Program-made: the position numbers and the translations under genes
From: Clostridia bacterium
GTDB lineage: Bacteria; Bacillota_E; RBS10-35; JAJYVN01
DNA length: 25,949 bases
Reading direction: 5' to 3'
Assembly (NCBI GenBank): GCA_027335545.1
Contig: DAHWHV010000057.1
Coordinates: forward strand, 1 to 25,949
Notes under the pieces: model-generated
Told to the model about the DNA's origin: nothing
The model's input: the letters and a program-made list of their open reading frames with translations, nothing else
Databases searched by the model: none
Shown: piece by piece, positions 1 to 8,151 of the stretch
Position numbering within the stretch: the stretch's first letter is position 1
Layout of the letters: each line of letters starts with the position of its first letter

Positions 1-248
1 ACCCCGGCAGCGGTGGAGCCCTGGCCGCGTCGGAGGCGGGCCGGGGCAGGGGTCGGCTGGGGCAGGGCGAAGGGGTGGGGCGTTGGGGCGACCACGGGGG
101 TGGGCGCGGCAGCACGGGGTCGGCCCCGCCCGGGTGCCCGGCGCCAGCGGTCCGGCGGCCTGGGTGCCCACCAGGCGGGGCCCGCCGCCACGCCTCGTCT
201 GCCCCCGGCCCCCGGCGGGTCGGGGATCGCCGCGCTGGAGGGATGCCC

Positions 249-1808
249 ATGCCCGCTCGGGCCAGCCAACCGAACATCCTGCTCGTCTTCTCCGACCAGC
301 ACCGCTGGTGCGACCTCGGCTGCTCCGGCAACCCGGAGGTGCGCTCGCCGCACCTGGACGCCTTCGCCCGTCGCGCCGTGCGCGCTACCAGCTGCATCTC
401 CAACGCCCCGCTGTGCGTGCCGTCCCGTGGCACCCTGCTGACCGGGCTGTACCCGCTGCGCCATGGGGCGGTCTCCAACGACCTTCCCCTGCGGCCCGAT
501 GTGACCACGATCGGCGCGGCCCTGGCGGGCGCCGGGTACGACACCGGCTACATCGGCAAGTGGCACCTGGCGGGTGTCCCCCGGGACCGCTGCATCCCCG
601 CGGGCCCCGGCCGCTTCGGCTTCGCCACTTGGAAGGTCTGCAACTGCAGTCACGCCTACATGGACGCGTACTACTACGACGAGGCGGACCGCCGCATCCC
701 GATCGAGGGCTACGAACCGGTGGCGCAGACCGACCTGGCCATCGACTTCATCCGCCGCCGGCGAGACCGGCCGTGGGCCCTGGTCCTCTCCTGGGGGCCG
801 CCCCACGACCCGTACTTCGCGGTGCCCGACCGCTACCTGCAGGAATACGCCAGCCGCGACCTGCACCTGCGGCCGAACGTGCCGGAGACGGACGGGCTCG
901 CCGCGCCCGAGCACCGCTCGCCGGAGGCGAGCTTCGCTGCGCCGGAGCACCGCTCGCCGGAGGCGAGCTTCGCTGCGCGGGAGCACCGCTCGCCGCAGGC
1001 GAGCTTCGCTGCGCGGGAGCACCGCTCGCCGCAGGCGAGCTTCGCTGCGCGGGAGCACCGCTCGCCGCAGGGGAGCCTGGCTCGGCGGCTCAGCCGCGAG
1101 CAGGTCACGCGCAACTACCGCGGCTACTACGCCCACATCACGGCCTTGGACGAGCAGTTCGGCCGGCTGACCGCGGCGCTGGCGGCCAGCGGCCAGGCCG
1201 AGGACACGATCGTCGTCTACACCAGCGACCACGGCGACATGCTGGGCAGCCAGGGGCTGACCAACAAGCAGTTGCCCTACGAGGAGTCCGTGCGCGTGCC
1301 GCTGCTCGTCTCCTGGCCAGGCCACACCCGCGTCGGGACCAGCGACGGCCTGATCGGGCTGGTGGACCTGCCCGTCAGCCTGCTGGGGCTGGCGGGGGTG
1401 GATCTGCCCGGGAAGCCCGACGGCCTGGATCTGCACGCCCTGTTCGTGGATCCGGCGGCGCGGGGGCGGGAGGAGTGCTACATCTTCGACCTGATCCCCT
1501 GCCATCAGGCGGCGGCGCGCGGCGGCACGGAGTGGCGGGGGGTGCGCACGCGGCGCCACACCTTCGCGCGCAGCGCCGGCGACGGCGGCTTCGCCCTCTT
1601 CGACAACGAACGCGACCCCTTCCAACTCCACAACCTCGTCGACGACCCCGCCCACGCGGCCTTGCGGGAGGAGTTGCGGGGGCGCTGCGCCGCCCTGACG
1701 GCGGCGCACGACGCGTTGCTGCCGTGGGAGGAACTGGTCCGGCGTTACGGGTTGCTGGAGGAGTGGAACCGGAGCCAGGCCTACTTCAGGCTGCCGCTCC
1801 TGGGGTAG
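249..1808 (+). CDS. Type I sulfatase / phosphonate monoester hydrolase-like, with an internal repeat insert
   Basis: About 519 residues, a normal length for the alkaline-phosphatase-superfamily sulfatases, which cleave sulfate (sometimes phosphonate) esters. Visible motifs are the metal-binding start NILLVFSDQHRW (residues 9-20), the formylglycine site CVPSR (56-60) where Cys56 would be oxidised, GKWHL, and the distal metal site TSDHGDMLG. The SDQH form at the N-terminus resembles choline-sulfatase and phosphonate-hydrolase relatives more than the ADDMG form of sulfatase 2. Residues 221-280 are five 12-residue repeats (EHRSPxASFAAR) between RPNVPE and RGYYAHITALDEQ, where relatives have a short loop. 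ATG at 249 is preferred over 243 because GGAGGG at 237-242 lies six bases ahead of it. No signal peptide is visible. No formylglycine-generating enzyme lies in the window. The substrate cannot be read from sequence. Confidence 0.9.
   Translation: MPARASQPNILLVFSDQHRWCDLGCSGNPEVRSPHLDAFARRAVRATSCISNAPLCVPSRGTLLTGLYPLRHGAVSNDLPLRPDVTTIGAALAGAGYDTGYIGKWHLAGVPRDRCIPAGPGRFGFATWKVCNCSHAYMDAYYYDEADRRIPIEGYEPVAQTDLAIDFIRRRRDRPWALVLSWGPPHDPYFAVPDRYLQEYASRDLHLRPNVPETDGLAAPEHRSPEASFAAPEHRSPEASFAAREHRSPQASFAAREHRSPQASFAAREHRSPQGSLARRLSREQVTRNYRGYYAHITALDEQFGRLTAALAASGQAEDTIVVYTSDHGDMLGSQGLTNKQLPYEESVRVPLLVSWPGHTRVGTSDGLIGLVDLPVSLLGLAGVDLPGKPDGLDLHALFVDPAARGREECYIFDLIPCHQAAARGGTEWRGVRTRRHTFARSAGDGGFALFDNERDPFQLHNLVDDPAHAALREELRGRCAALTAAHDALLPWEELVRRYGLLEEWNRSQAYFRLPLLG
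909..1088 (+). repeat. Five tandem 36-bp hairpin repeats inside the sulfatase gene
   Basis: Units run 909-944, 945-980, 981-1016, 1017-1052 and 1053-1088. Each of the first four carries a 7-bp stem with a 3-base loop (GCTCGCC, GGA or GCA, GGCGAGC). The fifth is degenerate. The period of 36 keeps the reading frame, giving 12-residue units. Units 1-2 share GGA loops (Glu) and units 3-4 share GCA loops (Gln), which suggests stepwise duplication. Confidence 0.95.
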
Positions 1809-1844
1809 GGGGTGCCGGGCGCGCCACCGCGCGCCCGGCACCCC
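1809..1844 (+). terminator. Perfect 15-bp hairpin directly after the sulfatase stop
   Basis: The arm GGGGTGCCGGGCGCG (1809-1823) pairs perfectly with 1830-1844 around a 6-base loop, and begins on the base after the stop codon. There is no T-tract, so it is terminator-like rather than a classical intrinsic terminator. It could also stabilise the mRNA 3' end. Confidence 0.6.
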
Positions 1845-2031
1845 GCGGCATCGGCCTCGTCCGGTCCCGTCCATATGCGTTGCTCGCCATGCATCGCTCT
1901 CCGTGTGCCCGTGGCCCGGTGCGGGCGCGGAACATCCGTCGTCCGGCTCCAGGCCCTCCACGCTGAACGGCAGGGACGCGGCCCCGACCGCAGAAGCCCG
2001 ATCAGGCGCACAGCGGGAAGGGGATGCCGCC

Positions 2032-2916
2032 GTGTCCGAACTCCGCCTGGGGATCCTCGGCTGCGACACGAGCCACGTCGTGGAGTTCACCAAGCGCCTC
2101 AACCATGTGGAGGTCGCCGCCACCCAGTGGGTTGACGGCGCACGGGTGGTGGCCGCCTGGCCAGGTCGCTCGGAGATCGCCCCCGACCGCCTGCCCGGCT
2201 ATGTCGAGGCGTTGCGCCGGCTGGGCGTCTCCGTGGTGGACCAGCCCGAGGACCTGCGCGTCGACGCCGTGCTGGTGGAGGCGCAGCAGGGCTCGACCCA
2301 CGCCGGCCTGGCCGTGCCGCTCCTGCGGGCGGGGGTCCCCGTCTTCGTCGATAAGCCCTTCGCCTGCTCCGTGGCCGATGCGGCGGCCATGGTCGAGGCG
2401 GCCGGCCGCGGCGGGGCGCCGCTCCTCTCGGCGTCCTCCCTGCGCTTCGCCCCCGAGGTGCAGGCGGTGCAGGGCGGCGTGCAGGGCGCCCAGACCTGGA
2501 GCCCGGCCGCCCTGCACCCTGGCAACCCCGGCCTCTTCCACTATGGCGTGCACGGCGTGGAGATGCTCTACGCGCTGATGGGGGGGGCCGGATGCCAGGC
2601 GGTGCGCTGCACCTCGACCGAGGGGGCGGACGACGCCATGGGGGTGTGGGGGGACGGGCGGCTGGGCGGCGTGCGCGGCCTGCGCGGCGGGGCGCACGGC
2701 TACGGCTTCACGACGTTCGGGGCCGACGGCGTCCAGAGCGGCGCCGTGGGGACGGAGTGGATCTACCGCAACCTGCTGCGGGTGGTGGTCTCCGTGCTCG
2801 GCGGGGGGCCCTCGCCCGTCTCGCCACGCGAATTGGTCGAGGCCGTCGCCTTCCAGGAGTGCGCCCTGCGCTCGGCCCAGGAGGGCGGCCGGGAGGTGCG
2901 CCTGCCCGCTCTGTAG
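2032..2916 (+). CDS. Gfo/Idh/MocA family oxidoreductase 1
   Basis: A 294-residue protein resembling NAD(P)-dependent sugar and inositol dehydrogenases. The N-terminus LRLGILGCDTSHVVEF is a Rossmann-type start in which the usual GxGxxG is altered. VFVDKPFA is the family's EKP motif with Asp for Glu; its Lys is the usual active-site lysine. The C-terminal half, after SASSLRFAPEV, is compact, with FHYGVHGVEMLYALMG carrying plausible active-site His residues. The GTG at 2032 is chosen because SELRLGILG follows directly and GGGAAGGGG (2014-2022) lies ahead of it. The frame is open further upstream, but that stretch has no protein-like character. It follows sulfatase 1 by 223 bp, separated by a strong hairpin, so co-transcription is uncertain. 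The altered glycine motif makes cofactor use less certain than for oxidoreductase 2. Confidence 0.82.
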   Translation: MSELRLGILGCDTSHVVEFTKRLNHVEVAATQWVDGARVVAAWPGRSEIAPDRLPGYVEALRRLGVSVVDQPEDLRVDAVLVEAQQGSTHAGLAVPLLRAGVPVFVDKPFACSVADAAAMVEAAGRGGAPLLSASSLRFAPEVQAVQGGVQGAQTWSPAALHPGNPGLFHYGVHGVEMLYALMGGAGCQAVRCTSTEGADDAMGVWGDGRLGGVRGLRGGAHGYGFTTFGADGVQSGAVGTEWIYRNLLRVVVSVLGGGPSPVSPRELVEAVAFQECALRSAQEGGREVRLPAL

Positions 2917-2952
2917 CGGGGGACCGCGGCAGGTGGCTGCCGACCGCCCACT

Positions 2953-2988
2953 CGCGCCCCCTCGGCCCCCCGGGCGGCAGGGGGCGCG
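2953..2988. terminator. Hairpin between convergent genes
   Basis: The arms CGCGCCCCCT (2953-2962) and AGGGGGCGCG (2979-2988) pair perfectly around a 16-base loop. It lies between the convergent ends of oxidoreductase 1 and the MurE-like gene, so it could stop transcription from both sides. There is no clear T-tract on either strand. Confidence 0.5.
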
Positions 2989-3245
2989 CCAGCCGTTCCG
3001 GCCGCCGGCGCTCCCCGGCCCCGTCGTCGGCGTGCTGGCCGCGGTGACGCCCCTGGTGGGGCCCCGCTTGGGTACCGGCGCCGCCACTGCTTGGTGCGCC
3101 GGGCCTGGGACGGCTCTTGGAGCACCGCCTTGCGGATGCTGTGGTCGGAGTTCCTCCATGACCCGCGACCCCTCGTTCAGGGCCCGCCTGCTGCCCTGCG
3201 CGGCCTCCTGGGGGTGGCCGGGCGTGGCCCCTCCCCGCCGCGCGT

Positions 3246-4718
3246 CTACAGCGGTGCCGCCCCCAGCTCCCGCAGCAGGGCGGCGTCATCCAGTGCCCCC
3301 CGTTCGGGGCTGTCGCCCTCCCAGGGCTCGGTGCCCTTGCCGCTGACCAGCAGGCAGTCTCCCGCCCCGAGCAGGCCGACGGCGCGGCCGATCGCCCGCG
3401 CCCGGTCGCGCACAAAGACGGCCTCGCCGCCGCAATCCCGCGCCGCCCGCAGCAAGGGGGCGGCGGCGGCCTCCGCGTCCTCGGGTGCAGGGCGGTCCGC
3501 CGTGAAGATGGCGCCGTCCGCCAGCGCCGCGACGACCGCCCCCATCAGGGGCCGCTTCCCCTGATCCCGGCCGCCCCGCGCCCCCAGGACCACGTAGACC
3601 CGCCCGGGCACGGCCCGCCGCAGCCAGCGCAGGGAGGCGGCCAGGGCGGCGGGGTTGTGGCCGTAATCGACGACCGCCCAGGCGCCCCGCTCGGCAAGGT
3701 GCAGGCAGACGGCTCTCCCCGCCGGGGGCGGTGCGCTCGCCAAGGCCGCCCGCAGCGTGGCCGGGGGGACGCCCAGGACCCAGGCGACCGCCGCCGCGCA
3801 GGTCGCGTTGCCAGCGTTGTGCTCCCCGCCGAGGCGCAGGCGCACCGGCTGGGCTCGGGCCTCGCCGGGCAGCCGCAGGTCCAGGCAACTCTGCGTCAGT
3901 GCCTCGCCACCGGCTGGCGGCGGCGGTCCCGGTCTGCCCTGCACCGTCCCCTCCGTGCCATACAGGACCGTGCGGGCGGCCCCGGCAGCGGCCGCGGCGA
4001 AGGCCTGGTGGTCGGTGGCGTCGGCCCCGGGGTGCGGGAGGACGGCGACGCCGCGCAGATCGGCGAAGAGCCTCGCCTTCGCCGCGCGGTAGGCGTCCTG
4101 GTCGGGGAAGAACTCCCCGTGGTCGCGGGCGAAGCTGGTGAGGGCGGCGGCGGCGAAGGGACAGGCGGCCGTACGCCCCTGGGAGAGGGCCTGCGCCGAT
4201 ACCTCCATCACGACGTGGGTCGCCCCCGCCGCCAGCCAGCGGGCCAGCAGGCCGTAGAGGACCTCAGGGGGGGGGGTGGTGTGCTCCCCGGTCTCCGTGT
4301 GCCCCGCGAAGCGGTACCCGAGGGTGCCGATCGTACCGACGGCGTGGCCGGCCGCGGCCAGGATCGCCGCGACCCAGTGGGCCGTGGTGGTCTTGCCGTT
4401 GGTGCCCGTGAGGCCGACCAGGGTGAGACGCCGGCCCGGATCGCCGTGCCAGCCAGCGACCAGGTGGGCCAGGGCCGCCCCGGGGTCCGGCACGACCACG
4501 TCCGGCAACCCCGGGGCCACGGAGCGCCCGCCCACCGTGAGGACCGCGCCCTCCTGCCTGGCGGAGGCCAGGAGGTCGTGCCCGTCGACGTGTGTGCCCC
4601 GGCGGGCGACGAAGACCATCCCCGGGACGAGCCGCCGCGTGTCCTCGGTGACCCCGGTGATCGCCCGCCCATCCCACCGCCGACGGCGGACGGCCTCCAG
4701 GGCCTCCTCCCAATCCAC
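3246..4718 (-). CDS. MurE-like Mur ligase (UDP-MurNAc-tripeptide synthetase family)
   Basis: A 490-residue cytoplasmic ATP-dependent ligase. In order: N-terminal Mur domain with DTRRLVPGMVFVARRG and DGHDLL; P-loop GTNGKTTT (105-112); MEVSAQALSQGR; the region around Lys214 (YRAAKARLF), the lysine carbamylated in Mur ligases; GGEHNAGNA (298-306); and the C-terminal domain with VDYGHNP (350-356) and GGRDQGKRPLMG. The DNPR motif that recognises meso-diaminopimelate in classical MurE is replaced by DRPA (408-411), and the usual GRxE is GRAV. Lysine-type enzymes have forms such as DNPA, so lysine or another amino acid is possible; a cyanophycin-synthetase-like substrate cannot be excluded. No other mur or dcw gene is nearby, which suggests a paralogue. 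The start is GTG at 4718 with AGGGGGG eight bases upstream. Confidence 0.85.
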   Translation of the reverse strand: MDWEEALEAVRRRRWDGRAITGVTEDTRRLVPGMVFVARRGTHVDGHDLLASARQEGAVLTVGGRSVAPGLPDVVVPDPGAALAHLVAGWHGDPGRRLTLVGLTGTNGKTTTAHWVAAILAAAGHAVGTIGTLGYRFAGHTETGEHTTPPPEVLYGLLARWLAAGATHVVMEVSAQALSQGRTAACPFAAAALTSFARDHGEFFPDQDAYRAAKARLFADLRGVAVLPHPGADATDHQAFAAAAAGAARTVLYGTEGTVQGRPGPPPPAGGEALTQSCLDLRLPGEARAQPVRLRLGGEHNAGNATCAAAVAWVLGVPPATLRAALASAPPPAGRAVCLHLAERGAWAVVDYGHNPAALAASLRWLRRAVPGRVYVVLGARGGRDQGKRPLMGAVVAALADGAIFTADRPAPEDAEAAAAPLLRAARDCGGEAVFVRDRARAIGRAVGLLGAGDCLLVSGKGTEPWEGDSPERGALDDAALLRELGAAPL

Positions 4719-4857
4719 CGCTGGATCCCCCCTGCCCGGCGTCGGTGCCTGCGGGCCGCACGTGCGTCGATCGCCCGTAGCGCCCGAGGGGGCCCGCCCC
4801 GCCGCCCCCCCTCCGCGCGCGCCCTTGGTCAGGACGGGGAGTCGCCGGCGGATCGAG

Positions 4858-4961
4858 GTCTCTGCCGTGAGTCTCTGCCGTGAGTCTACGCCGTGAGTCT
4901 GCGCCGCGGGACTGCGCCGCGGGACTGCGCCGCGGGTCTGCGCCAGGAGTCTGCGTCACGA
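4858..4961. repeat. Eight 13-bp tandem repeats
   Basis: Consensus is roughly GTCTGCGCCGYGA, eight contiguous units from 4858 to 4961. The first three end in CGTGA, the middle three in CGCGG, and the last two diverge. The period is not a multiple of three, so the tract is unlikely to code. It lies in the spacer between the divergent MurE-like and aspartase-like genes. Confidence 0.85.
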
Positions 4962-5115
4962 AGATGAAGACCGCGTGAAGGCCGGTCTGGGTTCCGCCGT
5001 CGCGGGGGGGTGCGCCGGATGCGCCCCCTGCCCCCGCCCGTCCCCCGCCCCCCCCCCGCCCCCAGGGGGCCCGTCCCGCCCGCCGTCCCGCCCCGGTGCC
5101 GGAGCCCTCGGGGGA

Positions 5116-5121
5116 TGTGTT
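5116..5121 (+). promoter_or_regulatory. Possible -10 element for the aspartase-like gene
   Basis: TACCCT, preceded by TGT, sits about 57 bases ahead of the ATG at 5178 and is one of the few T/A-containing hexamers in this GC-rich spacer. No convincing -35 box was seen at 16-18 bases. Confidence 0.25.
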
Positions 5122-5177
5122 ACCCTGATGGCACCGGCCCCAACCCGGGCGCCGCGAGCGGAGGAGGGGCGCCGTCC

Positions 5178-6641
5178 ATGCCCGCCGCGTCTGAGCTCCG
5201 TCTGGAACACGACTCCCTGGGCGAGATCGCCGTGCCGGCCGACGCCTACTACGGGCCCCAGACGGCGCGGGCCGTCCAGAACTTCCCGGTCAGCGGGCAG
5301 CGGCCCCATCCGGCCTTCGTGCGGGCCATGCTCCAGATCAAGCGGGCCGCGGCCCTGGCCAACCTGGACACGGGTCGGCTACCCGCGGAGATCGCCCGGG
5401 CCATCGTGCGCGCCGCCGAGGAGGCGCTGGCCCAGATTCCCCCGGTCCCGCTGGCCCCGGCGCCGGGCCCGCTGGAGGCGGGGACGCCGGACCTCTCGGG
5501 CCAGTGGGTCGTGGACCCGTACCAGGCGGGGGCCGGTACGTCCCACAATATGAACACCAACGAGGTCCTGGCCAACCGCGCGATCGAGTTGCTCGGCGGG
5601 CGGCGGGGGGAGTACGCCCGGGTCCACCCCAACGACCACGTGAACATGGCGCAATCCACCAACGACACGGTGCCGACCGCGCTGCGCCTGATCGGTCTGG
5701 ACCTGGGCGGCCGCCTGCTGCGCACCCTGACCCGCTGCGCCAACGCCCTGCAGGCCAAGGCGGTGGAGTTCGACGGCATCCTGAAGACCGGCCGCACCCA
5801 CCTGCAGGACGCGGTGCCCATCCGGCTGGGCCAGGAGTTCGCCGCGTACGCCCGCACGGTCGAGCGGGCGGCGGCCCGCATCGCCCAGGCCACGGTGGCC
5901 CTGCGCGAGATCGGGCTCGGCGGTACGGCCGTCGGCACCGGCCTCAACGCCGATCCGGGATACATCCCGGCCGTGGCGCGCCACCTGGCGGCGGCCACGG
6001 GGCACCCCCTGCGCCCCGCGGGCGACCTGCGCCAGGCGATGCAGTCCATGGGAGATGTGATCGGGCTGTCCGGGGCCTGCCGGGCCTGCGCCGCCGACCT
6101 GAACAAGATCGCCAACGACCTGCGGCTGCTGGCCTCGGGCCCGCGCACCGGCCTCGGGGAGATCGAGCTGCCCGCCGTGCAACCCGGGAGTTCGATTATG
6201 CCCGGGAAGGTCAACCCGGTGCTCTGCGAGATGCTGAACATGGTCTGCTACCAGGCCTTCGGCCACGACCAGACCATCGCCCTGGCCGGCGAGGCCGGTC
6301 AGCTCGAGCTCAACGTGATGATGCCGGTGATCGCCCACAACCTGGCCTGGATGCTGACCATCCTCGAGGGCGGCGTGGGCGCCTTCACCCAGCGCTGCGT
6401 GGCGGGTATCCGGGCGGACGCGGCCCGTTGCCGCTACTGGCTGGAGCGCAGCGCCGCCCTGTCCACGGCGCTGGCGCCCCTGATCGGCTACGAGGCGGCC
6501 GCGGATCTGACCAAGGAGATGCTGGCGGGCGGGCGGGGGATCGGGGAGTTGGCCCTGGAGCGGGGGCTGCTGACCGCGGCCCAGCTGGAGCGCGTGCTGG
6601 ATCCCGAGGCGATGACCAGCCCCGGGGTCCCTGGGCGCTGA
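5178..6641 (+). CDS. aspA: Aspartate ammonia-lyase / class II fumarase family lyase, aspartase-like
   Basis: A 487-residue soluble, presumably tetrameric lyase that would deaminate aspartate to fumarate. The family signature GSSIMPGKVNP is intact at 337-347. The N-terminus RLEHDSLGEIAVPADAYYG and the stretch after the signature (GQLELNVMMPVIAHN) match aspartases; class II fumarases usually read GNFELNVYKPV there. The C-terminal GYEAAADLTKEML and the ending DPEAMTSPG are typical. GTSHNMNTNEV and QSTNDTVPTA are the other conserved active-site segments. ATG at 5178 is chosen because GGAGGAGGGG lies just ahead; the open frame to 5010 is low-complexity. It is transcribed away from the MurE-like gene. 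Fumarase activity remains possible because the two families differ by few residues. Confidence 0.85.
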   Translation: MPAASELRLEHDSLGEIAVPADAYYGPQTARAVQNFPVSGQRPHPAFVRAMLQIKRAAALANLDTGRLPAEIARAIVRAAEEALAQIPPVPLAPAPGPLEAGTPDLSGQWVVDPYQAGAGTSHNMNTNEVLANRAIELLGGRRGEYARVHPNDHVNMAQSTNDTVPTALRLIGLDLGGRLLRTLTRCANALQAKAVEFDGILKTGRTHLQDAVPIRLGQEFAAYARTVERAAARIAQATVALREIGLGGTAVGTGLNADPGYIPAVARHLAAATGHPLRPAGDLRQAMQSMGDVIGLSGACRACAADLNKIANDLRLLASGPRTGLGEIELPAVQPGSSIMPGKVNPVLCEMLNMVCYQAFGHDQTIALAGEAGQLELNVMMPVIAHNLAWMLTILEGGVGAFTQRCVAGIRADAARCRYWLERSAALSTALAPLIGYEAAADLTKEMLAGGRGIGELALERGLLTAAQLERVLDPEAMTSPGVPGR

Positions 6642-6863
6642 GCGGGGGACTGACCGGCTCCGCGGCACCGGCTCCGCGCGCCGGTCCGGGGGCGGGGACG
6701 GGCTCGGCGACCCCGGCCCCGGTGGGCTCGGGTCCTGGGCGGTGGCGGCCCCGGGGGCCAGCGGTCGGGCCAAGGGAGTCCAGAGAAAGCGAGTTCAGCG
6801 CAGGGGAGTCCAGCGAAGGGGGAGGGAGCGGAACTGCAGGCGCGAGCCCAGTTCTGGCGCTGG
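6642..6863. other. Spacer with short direct repeats
   Basis: GACCGGC and GCCGGTC arms just after the aspartase-like stop could form a weak terminator-like hairpin. Further on, GGGAGTCCAG occurs twice about 35 bases apart (near 6775 and 6804). The frame of the next gene stays open into this spacer. No gene is supported. Confidence 0.4.
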
Positions 6864-7724
6864 TTGGTCGCCATGGCCCTAGTCGCCGGGGCGGTGATGC
6901 CGTTCTCCTGGCTGCCCCTGCCTGTGGAGGCGCGCCACCTGCTGCGGGCCGGGCTGGCCGTGGCCGCGGGGTATGTCCTGACCAACGCCCTGGAGCACCG
7001 CCTCGCCACCGCCCGTTGGAGCCGCGACATGCGCCGCGCCGGCCTCCTCCGCCTGCTGATCCGCATGGTGGTCTACCTGATGGTCGTGGCCACCGTGCTC
7101 GGGGCGCTGGGCGTGCGGCTCACCCAGATCACCTTTGGCGGCGCCGTGGTGACCGTGATCATCGGACTGGCCGGCCAGACCCTCTTCGCCAACGTGCTCT
7201 CCGGGGTCGTCCTGGTGATCTGGCGGCCCTTCGACATCGGCGACGACATCAGCGTGATCAGCTGGCAGATGCCGCTGCTGCCCTCCACCCGGCCGCACGA
7301 GACGATGCCCTCGGCCAACCGCCTGCGGGTGACCGACGTCAACCTGCTGCAGACGATCGGCGTGGCCGAGGACGGGCAGATGACCCTGATCCCCAACGCC
7401 GTGCTCCTGCAGGCGATCGTGCGCAACCACTCGCACTCCGGCGCGCAGCGGCTGCGCGTCGCCGCCGAGGCCGAGCACGACATCGACAGCGTCGACCTTT
7501 GGGGCGGCCTGGAGGGCCTGGGGCGGGACCTGGCCGCGCGCTCCCTGCCGATCCGCGGCGAACCGCAGGTGCGGTTCCTGGACATCACCGCCACGGGGAC
7601 GGCCTTCGTGATCGAGGTGTGGGTCACCGAGGGCCGGCACCTCGACCATGTCCGTTCCGAGGTGCTGCTGGCCGTGGCCGGCACCCTGCGCGCGCTACGG
7701 ACCAAGCCGGCCGCCGACGCGTGA
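6864..7724 (+). CDS. MscS-family mechanosensitive channel-like protein
   Basis: About 286 residues, the size of the small MscS channels that release solutes on hypo-osmotic shock. The N-terminal part holds hydrophobic segments (MALVAGAVMPFSWLPL; LLRAGLAVAAGYVL; LLIRMVVYLMVVATVLGALG). The pore-lining helix and following motif are recognisable as GLAGQTLFANVLSGVVLVIWRPFDIGDDI, close to the family's GLAxQxxxxNxxxGxxIxxxxPFxxGD (positions approximate). The beta domain has VTDVNLLQTIGVAEDGQMTLIPNAVL, matching the usual V..I..R.T......G....IPN pattern, followed by a short C-terminal domain. The start is unclear: TTG at 6864 or ATG at 6873, while the frame is open further upstream and GGAGG at 6821-6825 precedes no standard start codon. 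It would sit in the inner membrane and shows no functional tie to its neighbours. Confidence 0.85.
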   Translation: MVAMALVAGAVMPFSWLPLPVEARHLLRAGLAVAAGYVLTNALEHRLATARWSRDMRRAGLLRLLIRMVVYLMVVATVLGALGVRLTQITFGGAVVTVIIGLAGQTLFANVLSGVVLVIWRPFDIGDDISVISWQMPLLPSTRPHETMPSANRLRVTDVNLLQTIGVAEDGQMTLIPNAVLLQAIVRNHSHSGAQRLRVAAEAEHDIDSVDLWGGLEGLGRDLAARSLPIRGEPQVRFLDITATGTAFVIEVWVTEGRHLDHVRSEVLLAVAGTLRALRTKPAADA

Positions 7725-8151
7725 GGGCGGGGCGGGCTTGGCCGCCGCTCCTTCACGAGCCCCCGCCCGGGCCGCCGCAGGGGCGGGGCCCCCACCCCTG
7801 CCGCGCCCCGGCCTCCGGTGGCCGCCCGCAGGCGGAAGGCCGAGCTGTGGCAGCCGCGTCGGCGGGCAGCGGACCAGGCCGGTGCTGCAACAATCCGCCC
7901 TGGCGGCGCCGTCATCCGGATGTTGTGGCCAGGGTCCCTGGTGACCCACCGCCCCATGCGGTTCCGGGGCCGCCTGCGGCTTTTCGCAGCGGCCTCCTAG
8001 CGCCTCGTCGGCTGGGGGCTGGGGCGGCGCAGCGCCCTGGAGACGCCCGGCCGCCGGCGGCCAACGCCCCGCGGCTTCACCCCGGTTGCCGCAGAGGCTG
8101 GCGCTGTCGCCTCGCAGGGGGGCGAGCGGCGCCGGAGAATCCACCGGCACT
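7725..8151. other. 427-bp spacer, possibly with a decayed repeat copy
   Basis: No gene is supported. Between about 7826 and 7990 there are short matches, in order, to the dispersed repeat at 9268-9530 and 16369-16631: GTGGC, then CTGC-ACAATCC, then TCATCCG followed by TGGCC and GGG. It could be an old copy but is too diverged to be sure. GC-rich inverted repeats follow near 8040-8140. Confidence 0.35.

Noticed and set aside
1..248. Coding sequence upstream of sulfatase 1
   Set aside because: Several frames are open but all are low-complexity Gly/Arg/Pro/Ala sequence. No motif or ribosome-binding site supports a gene.
909..1088. CRISPR array
   Set aside because: The 36-bp units are directly adjacent with no spacers, lie inside an open sulfatase frame, and no cas gene is present.
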